Source: Elusimicrobiota bacterium (GTDB lineage Bacteria > Elusimicrobiota > Elusimicrobia > UBA1565 > UBA9628). From it: a stretch of DNA of 64,000 bases. A program made the position numbers and the translations under genes. Positions 1 through 7,226 of this stretch are shown here, one piece after another. The stretch is from the NCBI GenBank assembly GCA_030696455.1, contig JAUYSH010000043.1, forward strand, positions 25,538 through 89,537. Reading direction: 5' to 3'. The notes beneath the pieces are model-generated. The model was not told the origin of the DNA, searched no databases, and was given only the letters and a program-made list of their open reading frames with translations. The first letter of the stretch is position 1; each line of letters begins with the position of its first letter.

Positions 1-43
1 ATAGCTTCGCGCGGGCGCGCGGCACAGTGAGGCGAGGTGACGC

Positions 44-1096
44 TTAGTTGTCGAGCTCGCCGAGCTCGGCCAAGCCGTTGATGGCGGCGCTGCGCACGCC
101 GGGGTTGGGATCGGCGCGCAGCTTTTTCAAGGCGGAGACGGCGCGCGGGCCGCCCAGGCGCGTCAGCGCGCGCGCGACCGAGAGGCGCACCCCGGCGTCG
201 GGGGCCTTGAAGGCCTCGACGAGGACGAGCACGGCGCGCGGGTTCTCGGTCTTGCCCAAGGTCTCGGCGGCGAGCGGGGCCAGGGGGCTGTCGGGCTTGA
301 GCATCATCTTCTCGAGGTGCTTGAGGCCGGCGTCGCGGTCGAGCTTGACGAGGTAGTAGGCGGCGAGCAGTCCGACCTTGTCCTCGCCGGGATCGCCGGT
401 GAGGAAGCCCTGCAGGCGGGCGAGGGCTTCCTTCTTGCCGAGCTTGGCGAGGCCGTAGGAGGCCTCGACCTCGATGAACTTGTCGGGGTTGACGGCGGCC
501 TGCTCGAGGGTGGAGAAGGCGCGCTTGTCGCCGATGTCGCCCAGGGCCTCGAGGATGGCTTGGAGCAGGTTGCCGGTGGCCCCCCCGGCCAATTGCTGCA
601 GCGCGGGCACCGCGTCGCGGACCTCCAGGCGCCCCAGGCCGCGCACGGCCTGCTCGACGACGCGCGGGTCGGGGTCGTTGAGCGCCTCGGAGAGGATGCG
701 CACCGCCTGGGCGCCGCCGAGGCGGGAGAGCGAGTCGAGGATCTTCTCGCGCAGGACCTGCAGGTGGCCGGGCAGCTCGCCCAGCTGAAGGGTCATCGAG
801 CGCAGGTAGTCCCAGGCGCCGGAGAGCGGCTCGACGGCGCGCGGGTCGCCGGCCAGGCCCAGGGCTTCGACGTAGGCCGAGGACTCCCGGGGGTTGCCGC
901 GCTTGACGTCGAAGGCGAGCAGCAGCGCGTCGACGGCCTTCTTGTCCTTGGTGCGTCCGAGCGGGCCCGCCATGCGGATGCGCTCGTCGGTCTTGGCGGC
1001 TTCGAAGGAGGCGATCAAGTTTTTCACCTTGGGTTTTCGGGCCTGCGCGGCGGAGCCGAGCAGCAGGGCCGCCAGCACGACGAGCGAGATTCTCAC
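44..1096 (-). CDS. Secreted HEAT-repeat protein
   Basis: About 350 residues. The start is GTG at 1096: it gives a clean signal peptide (VRISLVVLAALLLGSAAQA), and a -10-like TATGCT ends 6 nt upstream with TCGACA 17 bp further, so the mRNA is probably leaderless. The open frame continues upstream to 1528, but that part is Arg/Ser-rich shadow sequence. The mature protein is a series of about 30-residue helical pairs of HEAT/PBS-lyase type, for example DPRVVEQAVRGLGRL and NPGVRSAAINGLAELG. HEAT solenoids are protein-binding scaffolds; no catalytic domain is visible. It is probably periplasmic. No neighbour points to a partner, so the role is unknown. Confidence 0.85.
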   Translation of the reverse strand: MRISLVVLAALLLGSAAQARKPKVKNLIASFEAAKTDERIRMAGPLGRTKDKKAVDALLLAFDVKRGNPRESSAYVEALGLAGDPRAVEPLSGAWDYLRSMTLQLGELPGHLQVLREKILDSLSRLGGAQAVRILSEALNDPDPRVVEQAVRGLGRLEVRDAVPALQQLAGGATGNLLQAILEALGDIGDKRAFSTLEQAAVNPDKFIEVEASYGLAKLGKKEALARLQGFLTGDPGEDKVGLLAAYYLVKLDRDAGLKHLEKMMLKPDSPLAPLAAETLGKTENPRAVLVLVEAFKAPDAGVRLSVARALTRLGGPRAVSALKKLRADPNPGVRSAAINGLAELGELDN

Positions 1097-1102
1097 CCGG
1101 GA

Positions 1103-1131
1103 AGCATACCGTGTCGGGGGCGTTCTGTCGA
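1103..1131 (-). promoter_or_regulatory. Promoter of the HEAT-repeat gene, leaderless type
   Basis: On the minus strand, TCGACA (1126-1131) and TATGCT (1103-1108) are separated by 17 bp. The predicted transcription start falls on or next to the GTG at 1096. The position supports that start codon. The promoter is inferred from consensus match only. Confidence 0.55.
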
Positions 1132-1202
1132 GGGGCGATGCAACTTTTTGGGGGGTTCGATCGTCTGGTAAGAGGGGCCGCGGGCCCCCAGGAGGACGTT
1201 TC

Positions 1203-1358
1203 ATGAAAGAAGAGACGACGGGACGCGAGACGCGGCGCCTGCTGGCGCGGCTGAAGAGGATGGAGGAGACGGAGGCGTCCGAGCAGGCGCGCGACGAGGC
1301 GCAGCGGCTGCTGCTCTCGCGCCACCTGGCGCGCCTGCGGGCCAAGGGGCGGGCTTGA
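1203..1358 (+). CDS. Small charged helical protein, 51 residues
   Basis: An ATG at 1203 is preceded by a near-perfect Shine-Dalgarno, AGGAGG at 1190-1195, with 7 nt spacing. The 51-residue product is highly charged, with many Arg, Glu and Leu residues, and should form one or two amphipathic helices; there is no signal peptide. No family is recognised. The stop codon overlaps the -35 box of the following toxin-antitoxin operon. The open frame extends far upstream on the antisense strand of the HEAT gene; that extension is rejected because the ribosome-binding site marks 1203. The function is unknown. Confidence 0.6.
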   Translation: MKEETTGRETRRLLARLKRMEETEASEQARDEAQRLLLSRHLARLRAKGRA

Positions 1359-1383
1359 CGGACGGGGCCTTTCGTATTACACT
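1355..1383 (+). promoter_or_regulatory. Promoter of the RHH/PIN operon
   Basis: TTGACG (1355-1360) and TACACT (1378-1383) are 17 bp apart, giving a start near 1390, only about 5 nt before the antitoxin ATG at 1395. No Shine-Dalgarno is present. The -10 box lies inside the palindrome at 1371-1395. Confidence 0.6.
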
Positions 1384-1395
1384 TTGTAATACGAA
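1371..1395. promoter_or_regulatory. Palindromic operator over the toxin-antitoxin promoter
   Basis: Perfect inverted repeat: TTCGTATTAC (1371-1380), 5-nt centre, GTAATACGAA (1386-1395). It covers the -10 box and the first base of the antitoxin start codon. RHH antitoxins usually bind such palindromes as dimers and repress their own operon. Autoregulation here is inferred from position and symmetry. Confidence 0.7.
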
Positions 1396-1685
1396 TGAAC
1401 AAGAAAGTGACCATCACCCTGAGATTGACCGTCGACGAAGAAAAGATCCTCGACCGGATCGCCCGCGCGCATGGGGCGACCCGATCGGAGGCGATCCGCA
1501 CCGCCCTGATCGGCGAGGCCGCTCGCATCGCTCGGACGGAGAACCTCTCCGGGCACGACCAGCTTAAGCGCTACATCCCCGCCGAAGGCAGCTGGAAAGG
1601 CGGGAAAAAACCCTCCGCCCTCGACAGCGCGCGGATCTGGGCCGAGGATTTGGAGGCGAAGCATCGTGCGCTGCGCCCTCGTTGA
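1395..1685 (+). CDS. Ribbon-helix-helix antitoxin / DNA-binding protein
   Basis: 96 residues. The N-terminus (KVTITLRLTVDEEKILDRIA, then ATRSEAIRTAL) matches the RHH fold: a short DNA-contacting strand followed by two helices. The C-terminal half (about residues 45-96) is basic and unstructured-looking, as in antitoxins whose tail wraps the toxin. The gene overlaps the PIN toxin by 20 nt, which is the usual antitoxin-first order. The ATG lies within the operator and has no Shine-Dalgarno, so translation is probably leaderless. Expected role: neutralises the PIN ribonuclease and represses the operon. The fold is clear; the partner is inferred from linkage. Confidence 0.85.
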   Translation: MNKKVTITLRLTVDEEKILDRIARAHGATRSEAIRTALIGEAARIARTENLSGHDQLKRYIPAEGSWKGGKKPSALDSARIWAEDLEAKHRALRPR

Positions 1686-2082
1686 CACGAACGTCCTCAT
1701 CGGGTATCTCGATCCGGACGACGCGCAGCATGACCGCGCGGTCCGGGGGCTGGAAGAGACTCTCGGGAAGCAAACGACGACCTGGCCCGTCATCGCGGAA
1801 GCGGCCCATATTTTGGGCCGGCGCGGCTGGCGATTCCAAGAGGCGCTGCTCGCGATGATCGAAGGGGGATCCCTGACGCTCGCGCCTTTGACGGAAGCGG
1901 ATGCGCCCCGCATCAGGGCGCTGATGTCAAAATATCGCAACCGCCCCATGGATCTCGCCGACGCGACCTTGCTGAGAGTCGCGGAACGCGACGGCATCGA
2001 CACGATCGTGTCCTTGGACCGAGATTTTCACGTGTACCGGGCGGCCGGCATCGGAGCGCTCAAAATACTTCCCCGCTCCTAG
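1666..2082 (+). CDS. PIN-domain ribonuclease toxin (VapC-like)
   Basis: 138 residues with a GTG start at 1666, overlapping the antitoxin by 20 nt. PIN-domain acidic residues are visible: D7 (LVDTNVLIGY), E45 (VIAEAAHIL), D96/D99 (MDLADATLL) and D118 (SLDRDF). PIN toxins are Mg-dependent ribonucleases that cut tRNA or rRNA when released from the antitoxin. All expected metal ligands are present, so the enzyme is probably active. The 3' side has a perfect 18-bp palindrome at 2098-2115 and a solitary repeat end. The RNA target cannot be read from sequence. Confidence 0.88.
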   Translation: MRCALVDTNVLIGYLDPDDAQHDRAVRGLEETLGKQTTTWPVIAEAAHILGRRGWRFQEALLAMIEGGSLTLAPLTEADAPRIRALMSKYRNRPMDLADATLLRVAERDGIDTIVSLDRDFHVYRAAGIGALKILPRS

Positions 2083-2097
2083 ACACCCGGGCAAAGT

Positions 2098-2135
2098 ACT
2101 CCCATCGATGGGAGTGACTCTACATGCCTGGCACC
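2098..2135. repeat. Palindrome plus solitary GCCTGGCACC repeat end
   Basis: A perfect 18-bp palindrome (ACTCCCATCGATGGGAGT, 2098-2115) is followed by GCCTGGCACC near 2125-2134, the right end shared with the hairpin at 15231-15311. No left partner is present, so this looks like a decayed or half copy of the dispersed repeat. There is no T-run, so it is not a classical terminator, although it sits directly after the PIN gene. Confidence 0.5.
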
Positions 2136-2160
2136 GCCCGCGGCCCGTAACATTCACGAC

Positions 2161-2189
2161 TTGCGCTCCGGACGGCTTCCTCTTATACT
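2161..2189 (+). promoter_or_regulatory. Leaderless promoter of the DUF457 gene
   Basis: TTGCGC (2161-2166) and TATACT (2184-2189) are 17 bp apart. The start codon GTG is at 2196, exactly where transcription should begin (6 intervening bases). Confidence 0.55.
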
Positions 2190-2195
2190 TCGCAC

Positions 2196-3134
2196 GTGGA
2201 TCCCGTCACGCATACCTTGCTGGGCTTGGCCGTGGGCGAGACGTTCTTCAAGTCCCGGCTCGGGAGCCGGGCGCTTTGGGTCTCGGCCGTGGCGGCCAAC
2301 CTGCCCGACATCGACACCGTCGTCCTGCTCACCGGCGACCCGAGCGCGGTGATCCTGCGGCGGTCCTTCGGTCACTCCCTGGCGCTGCTGCCGCTGTGGA
2401 TCGCGGGTTTGACGTGGATTTTCAAGAGGAAATACGAAGATTTGGAGACGAGCGACCTGGCCGTGATGATCACGGCGGGCTGCGCGGGACACCTGCTCTT
2501 CGACCTGATCAACTCCTTCGGGGTGCAGCTGCTGTGGCCGTTCTCCACGGCGCGTCCGGAGATCGGTGCCATCTTCATCATCGACCTGGCCCTGGCGGGC
2601 TTCCTGGCCGCCCCCCACCTGGCGCGCCTGAAGGCCTCGTGGCGGCCCGCGCTGGGCGGGCTGAGCGGGGCGGCCTTGGTGGCGGTCGCGTTCTACCTGG
2701 CCCTGGCCCTCTCGGCGCGGCAGCTGGCGGCGGGACAGCTCGCCGAGCAGACGGGAGGGCGCGGCTTTCAGTACGTCTTCCCCGAGCCGCTCGGCGCCCA
2801 CCGCTGGCGGGGCGTGGTCAAGGAGCCGGGCGCGTGGAGGACCTACCTCATCGACGTGTCCAAGCGCACGGCGGTCCCCGGGCCGGTGTTCCCGGACGAC
2901 GCGATGACGGCCCCGGCGCTCGCCGCGAAGGACACCGCGTTCGGCCGGCGCCTGATGACCTTTTTCAAGGCGCCGGTGTGGACCGTGGAGGCCCGCCCGG
3001 ACGGCGGCGCCGTCGTGTCGGTTCAGGACCTGAGGTTCGTCAGCCTCGTGCTGCCGCGCGAGAATCCCTTCCGGTACGAGTTCGACGCCCCCCGCGGGGG
3101 CGAGGCCGAACCCCGCCGAGTGAAGATTTGGTAG
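2196..3134 (+). CDS. DUF457/YdjM-like membrane-bound metal-dependent hydrolase
   Basis: 312 residues with a GTG start fixed by the adjacent -10 box. The N-terminal MDPVTHTLLG, NLPDID, FGHS and HLLFDLIN segments carry H6, D38, D40, H60, H99 and D103, the conserved polar set of the YdjM/DUF457 family. These residues are thought to bind metal in the membrane. Four or more hydrophobic segments lie in residues 25-180, followed by a soluble C-terminal domain of about 130 residues that the short family members lack. The substrate of the family is not established. It precedes the histidine kinase by 13 nt and may be co-transcribed. Confidence 0.75.
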   Translation: MDPVTHTLLGLAVGETFFKSRLGSRALWVSAVAANLPDIDTVVLLTGDPSAVILRRSFGHSLALLPLWIAGLTWIFKRKYEDLETSDLAVMITAGCAGHLLFDLINSFGVQLLWPFSTARPEIGAIFIIDLALAGFLAAPHLARLKASWRPALGGLSGAALVAVAFYLALALSARQLAAGQLAEQTGGRGFQYVFPEPLGAHRWRGVVKEPGAWRTYLIDVSKRTAVPGPVFPDDAMTAPALAAKDTAFGRRLMTFFKAPVWTVEARPDGGAVVSVQDLRFVSLVLPRENPFRYEFDAPRGGEAEPRRVKIW

Positions 3135-3147
3135 GTTAAAGGAACAC

Positions 3148-4683
3148 ATGGCCGCCACGAACGCGCAGACGTTGGAGCTTTTGCTTGAGGTTGGAAGGCT
3201 GCTCTCTTCCAAGCTCGAACTGGGCTCCTTGCTGACGTCGGTGCTCGAGCTCTCCACGAAGGTCGTGGATGCCGAAAGCGCGTCCCTGTTATTGTTGGAC
3301 GAGAAGACCCAAGAGCTCTATTTCGACGTGGCCCTGGGCCTGGGCCCCGACGCCGCCAAGGTCCGCCTCAAGCTCGGCCAGGGCATCGCCGGCTCGGTGG
3401 CCAAGAGCCGCGAGCCCGAGATCATCAACGCGGTGCGCCAGGACCCGCGCTGGTCGCCGGCGATGGACGCGCAGTCCGGGTTCGTCACGCGCTCGATACT
3501 GGCGGTGCCGATGCTGATCAAGGGACATCTCGTGGGCGTGCTCGAGGCGATCAACAAGAACGGCGGGGACTTCACCGAGGCCGACCGGCTCGCCTTCGAG
3601 GCCTTCGCCTCCCAGGCGGCGGTCGCCATCGACAACGCGCGCCTGTTCACCTCGCTCAAGGACGAGCGCTTCAAGCTCGCCACCGTCTTCGCCCAGATGA
3701 CCGACGGGGCGGCGCTCACCGACGCCGCGGGCACCGTCCTGCTCGCCAACGAGGCCGCCGCCAAGCTGCTGGGGACGGAACTTCATGAGCTCGCCGACGG
3801 TCTCAACGGCATGGTGGTCACCCCGTCGATCGCGGACCTGCTGTCCGGCGAGAAGCCCGTGGTCGACTTCGCCGCGGTGCGCAAGGAGCCCACTTTGCTG
3901 GTGCTCGAGGGCCGGGTCACGCGCGCCTCGCTCGGCGACGCCGAGGGACGCCTGTTCATCTTCCGCGACCGCACCGAGGCCCACCGCCAGGAGAAGCTCA
4001 AGCGCACCTTCCTGAGCCTGATCTCCCACAAGCTGCGCACGCCGCTGGCCGCCGTCACCGGCTTCGCCGACATCCTGGCCGACGAGCTCAACGCCGACAC
4101 CGACCCGATGTGGGCCAAGGCCGTCAGGACCATCCGCTCCCAGGGCGGCAAGGTCAGCGAGCTCGTCGACAAGCTCCTGAGCTACACGACCATCGAGAGC
4201 CCCGACACCCAGATCAACGCCGAGCCCTTCGCGCTCGACGACGCGGTCAAGGACGCGGTGGCCGCCCTCGAGGGGCTCATCGCGGAGCGCGCGGCGAAGG
4301 TGGACGCGCCCCCCACCGGCCACGTCCTCGTCGGCGACCGGCGCATGATCACCGAGGCGCTCAAGAACCTCCTCGACAACGCCATCAAGTTCAATTCGAA
4401 GCACTCCCCCGTCGCCGTCCTGCGCGCCCAGGCCGAGGGCGACTGGGCCGCGCTGACGGTGGCCGACACGGGGCCGGGCGTGCCGCCCGAGGACCTCGAG
4501 CGCGTCTTCTCGCGGTTCCACCAGGTCGAGAAGGACTTCACCGGCCAGCAGGAGGGCATGGGCCTGGGCCTCGCCTTCGTGCGCAAGGTCGCCGAGCTGC
4601 ACGGCGGCAGCGCGGTGCTGCGCTCCAAGCTCGGCGAAGGGGCGACGGTGACGCTCACCTTGCCGCGCAAGAGGGACGCGTGA
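3148..4683 (+). CDS. Soluble GAF-PAS sensor histidine kinase
   Basis: 511 residues, no membrane segment, so cytosolic. Domains in order: GAF about 20-165, PAS-like about 175-275, HisKA about 285-350 with phospho-acceptor H294 (ISHKLRTPL), and HATPase_c about 390-508 with N-box N407/N411, G1 DTGPGV (440-445) and G2 GMGLGLAFVRK. The family autophosphorylates on His and passes phosphate to a receiver Asp. No response regulator is adjacent; the nearest receiver gene is at 15387. Oddity: the residue after H294 is Lys, where most HisKA kinases have Glu or Asp, which is believed to help catalysis. A weak AAAGGA site precedes the ATG. It heads a tightly packed run through 8809. Confidence 0.9.
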   Translation: MAATNAQTLELLLEVGRLLSSKLELGSLLTSVLELSTKVVDAESASLLLLDEKTQELYFDVALGLGPDAAKVRLKLGQGIAGSVAKSREPEIINAVRQDPRWSPAMDAQSGFVTRSILAVPMLIKGHLVGVLEAINKNGGDFTEADRLAFEAFASQAAVAIDNARLFTSLKDERFKLATVFAQMTDGAALTDAAGTVLLANEAAAKLLGTELHELADGLNGMVVTPSIADLLSGEKPVVDFAAVRKEPTLLVLEGRVTRASLGDAEGRLFIFRDRTEAHRQEKLKRTFLSLISHKLRTPLAAVTGFADILADELNADTDPMWAKAVRTIRSQGGKVSELVDKLLSYTTIESPDTQINAEPFALDDAVKDAVAALEGLIAERAAKVDAPPTGHVLVGDRRMITEALKNLLDNAIKFNSKHSPVAVLRAQAEGDWAALTVADTGPGVPPEDLERVFSRFHQVEKDFTGQQEGMGLGLAFVRKVAELHGGSAVLRSKLGEGATVTLTLPRKRDA

Positions 4684-6059
4684 TTCTGGGCGGCGAGGCC
4701 GCCGGCTACGGCGAAGCGCTCGCCGGCGCCGACTACGGGGAGGTCTTCCTCGAGGAGTGGTCCTGGCGCACCGCGCGCCTCGAGGACGGCTCGGTGCGCG
4801 ACATCGGCGCCAGCTCCGAGCGCGGCCTGAGCCTGCGCCTGCTCAAGCGCGACGGCGCCCTCGTGCAGACCTTTTTCGGCAGCGCCCAGGACCCCTCGCC
4901 CGCCGCCGCCTTCCGCCTGCGCGAGCGCCTCTCGCCCGGCGCCCCCGGCCGCGGGCCGTCGTTTCGCGCCCCGCGCCGCGCCGTCCCGGCGTGCCGGCTC
5001 GACCCCGCTTCGGTGCCGCTCGAGCGCAAGCTGGCGCTGCTGCGCGCCATCGACCGCGCCGCCCGCGAGCGGTCCCCGCTCGTGCGCCAGGTGACCGTCG
5101 TCTACGGCGACCGCCGCAAGGACACGCGCGTGCTCAACAGCGAGGGGTCCGACCTTTTCCAGAGCCGGGTCTCGACGAACCTGACGGTGTCCGTCGTCGC
5201 CGGGCGCGGCGGGATGCTGCAGACCGGCGTCGAGGTCGTCGGCGCCCAGCGCGGCTGGGAGGTCTTCGACGACGACTCCGCCCTCGCGGCGGCGCGCCGC
5301 GCGGCGGGGCGCGCGCTGGCGAAGCTCGACGCGCCCAAGGCCAAGGCCGGCGAGATGGCCGTCGTGCTGGCCGCCTCCGCCGGAGGCACCTTCATCCACG
5401 AGGCGCTCGGCCACTCCCTCGAGGTCGACCACGTGCGGGAAGGCTCGTCGCCCGCGTACCGCGGGCGGCTCGGCCGGGCCGTGGCGCCGGACATTATCAC
5501 CGTCATCGACGACCCGACCTTGCCCTTTCAGCGCGGCTCCTTCGCCTTCGACGACGAGGGCGTCGAGGCCCGCCCCACCGCGCTCGTTAAGAACGGAGTC
5601 CTGACGGACTTCCTCTACGATCGCGCCTGCGCCCTGAGCGAGGGCCGCGCGTCCAACGGCCACGGCCGCCGGGAGTCCTTCGCCTCGCGGCCGATCCCGC
5701 GCATGTCGAACCTCTACATCGCGCCGGGCAAGGACGACCCGGCCAAGATCATCAAGGAGCTGAAAAAAGGTCTTCTGGTGACCCGTATGGGCGGCGGGCA
5801 GGTGGACACCGCGAGCGGCGAGTTCGTTTTCGAGGTGGACGAGGGCTGGCGAGTGGAGAACGGGAAGATCATGCACCTCGTGCGCGACGCCAACCTGCTC
5901 GGCGTCGGGCCCGAGGCGCTCAAGTCCATCGATCGCGTGGGTTGGGACATCGGCTGGGGCATCGGCATGTGCGGCAAGGAAGGGCAGAACGTCGCGGTCA
6001 GCGACGGCCAGCCCACGATCCGCATGCCCAAGCTCGTCGTGGGAGGCAGTCATGACTAA
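4680..6059 (+). CDS. tldD: TldD/PmbA-family metalloprotease
   Basis: 459 residues from GTG 4680, which overlaps the kinase stop (GTGA). The longer open frame upstream is a shadow. The zinc motif HEALGH (H240, E241, H245) is typical of TldD, and the C-terminal part (about 250-459) matches the TldD barrel domain, including DGVEARP-type and RMSNLYIAPG segments. TldD normally works with inactive-looking TldE as a heterodimer that cleaves unfolded peptides and is needed to mature some peptide natural products. No tldE partner lies in the window. The link to a kinase and PrcB-like protein in one operon is unusual. The family is secure; the substrate is unknown. Confidence 0.88.
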   Translation: MILGGEAAGYGEALAGADYGEVFLEEWSWRTARLEDGSVRDIGASSERGLSLRLLKRDGALVQTFFGSAQDPSPAAAFRLRERLSPGAPGRGPSFRAPRRAVPACRLDPASVPLERKLALLRAIDRAARERSPLVRQVTVVYGDRRKDTRVLNSEGSDLFQSRVSTNLTVSVVAGRGGMLQTGVEVVGAQRGWEVFDDDSALAAARRAAGRALAKLDAPKAKAGEMAVVLAASAGGTFIHEALGHSLEVDHVREGSSPAYRGRLGRAVAPDIITVIDDPTLPFQRGSFAFDDEGVEARPTALVKNGVLTDFLYDRACALSEGRASNGHGRRESFASRPIPRMSNLYIAPGKDDPAKIIKELKKGLLVTRMGGGQVDTASGEFVFEVDEGWRVENGKIMHLVRDANLLGVGPEALKSIDRVGWDIGWGIGMCGKEGQNVAVSDGQPTIRMPKLVVGGSHD

Positions 6060-6492
6060 GTGGCTCGTGATGGCGGCGATATTGGTCGGATCGGCCGGCA
6101 TGCAGCTTTCGGCCGCAGGCCGAAAGAAGGAGAAGCCCATGGAGTGGAAAGGACAGTACGGCGGCCCCATCGACCCCGGGACCATGGTCGCGGCCGACGA
6201 GGGCGCGTGGACGCGCCTGTGGCTGATGGTCGGCTCGGACCCGCCCCCGCTCGACTTCAAGAAGTTCTTCGCCGTCGCCGTCTTCGCGGGCGAGCGCCCG
6301 ACGGGCGGCTACGCCGTGGAGTTCCTCGACGCCGTGCCCAAGGGCATGGACGTGGTCGTGCGCTACCGCGTCAACGAGCCCACGGGCTTCTCCACGCAGG
6401 CCATCGCCCAGCCCTGGAAGATCCGCGCGTTCCCGCGCGTGCGCGGCAAGGTCTTCGTCGAGGAAGCCAAGCCGGAGAGCAAGAAGAAGTGA
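6052..6492 (+). CDS. Secreted PrcB-C-like domain protein
   Basis: 146 residues with a signal peptide of about 22 residues (MTKWLVMAAILVGSAGMQLSAAG). The body (EGAWTRLW, FAVAVFAGERPTGGYAVEF, STQAIAQPWKIRAFPR) resembles the C-terminal domain of PrcB, an accessory subunit first described with the PrtP/dentilisin protease complex of Treponema. The gene overlaps tldD by 8 nt, which suggests co-translation with a protease gene, though TldD has no signal peptide and the two should lie in different compartments. The tail is Lys-rich. The family call rests on motif pattern only. Confidence 0.65.
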   Translation: MTKWLVMAAILVGSAGMQLSAAGRKKEKPMEWKGQYGGPIDPGTMVAADEGAWTRLWLMVGSDPPPLDFKKFFAVAVFAGERPTGGYAVEFLDAVPKGMDVVVRYRVNEPTGFSTQAIAQPWKIRAFPRVRGKVFVEEAKPESKKK

Positions 6493-7226
6493 CCGGGCTC
6501 CTCCTCGCCTTCGCGCTGGCGCTGTCCGCCTCCGCGGCGCCCCCCGTCCTGCCCGACATGGCCGTCTCTCGCTCCACGCCGGGCTGGTCGAAGCAGGGCA
6601 AGTCCCTGGTGCTCTACGACGCCGCCGGCGAGCTGTCCTTCGAGATCGGCCTGCTGCGCGAGGATCTCGGCCCCGTCACGCGCGAGGTCACCGGCGACGT
6701 CTCCCCCGACGGCCGCGCCGCGTGGACGCTCGAGCGCAAGCTCACCTGGAACAACTCGCGCAACAAGCTGCTCGAGTCGCGGCGGGTGCTCAAGATCCAC
6801 GGCTCCACGGGGCAGACCCTGTTCAGCGACAACGCGGTGGACCTCCCGGAAAAGGGCGAGCCGGTCGTGTTCTCGGCGGACTCCAAGGTCATCCTGCTCG
6901 CCTGCCACTTCGGCGAGTCCTGGTCGGTCGAGGCGCGCGACTGGGCGGGCGGGACGACGCTCAAGGCCGGCCCCTTCCCCCGCCTCGTGAGCATCGCGCT
7001 GACGCCGGGAGGGCGCTACGCGGTGGCGCGCTGGGGCGTGCCGGACAAGAGCGACACGCACTCGTTCTTCGACCTGTGGACGAAGGCGCGCAAGGACATC
7101 GAGACCTCGGACCTCACCTTGGGACTGGCGCGCATCGGCGACGACGGGGTGGTGAGGTCGGGAAGGAGAGATGTTTTCAGTTTTAGAACGGAAAAATCAA
7201 CGGCAACGGAAGGGGAGCGGAAATGA
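6489..7226 (+). CDS. Secreted protein of unknown function
   Basis: 245 residues from GTG 6489, in a GTGA overlap with the upstream stop. A signal peptide is clear (VTGLLLAFALALSASAA). The rest has alternating beta-strand character with WD/beta-propeller-like phrases (VSPDGRAAWTLERK, PVVFSADSKVILL, IALTPGGRYAVARW), so one or more propeller blades are plausible. No catalytic motif is visible. The last 20 residues (from about 7165) are encoded by AT-richer sequence than the body. It overlaps the next gene by 4 nt. No family is recognised. Confidence 0.7.
   Translation: MTGLLLAFALALSASAAPPVLPDMAVSRSTPGWSKQGKSLVLYDAAGELSFEIGLLREDLGPVTREVTGDVSPDGRAAWTLERKLTWNNSRNKLLESRRVLKIHGSTGQTLFSDNAVDLPEKGEPVVFSADSKVILLACHFGESWSVEARDWAGGTTLKAGPFPRLVSIALTPGGRYAVARWGVPDKSDTHSFFDLWTKARKDIETSDLTLGLARIGDDGVVRSGRRDVFSFRTEKSTATEGERK

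Noticed and set aside
894..1202. N-terminal extension of the 51-residue protein
   Set aside because: The upstream frame is antisense to the HEAT gene and the AGGAGG site marks ATG 1203.
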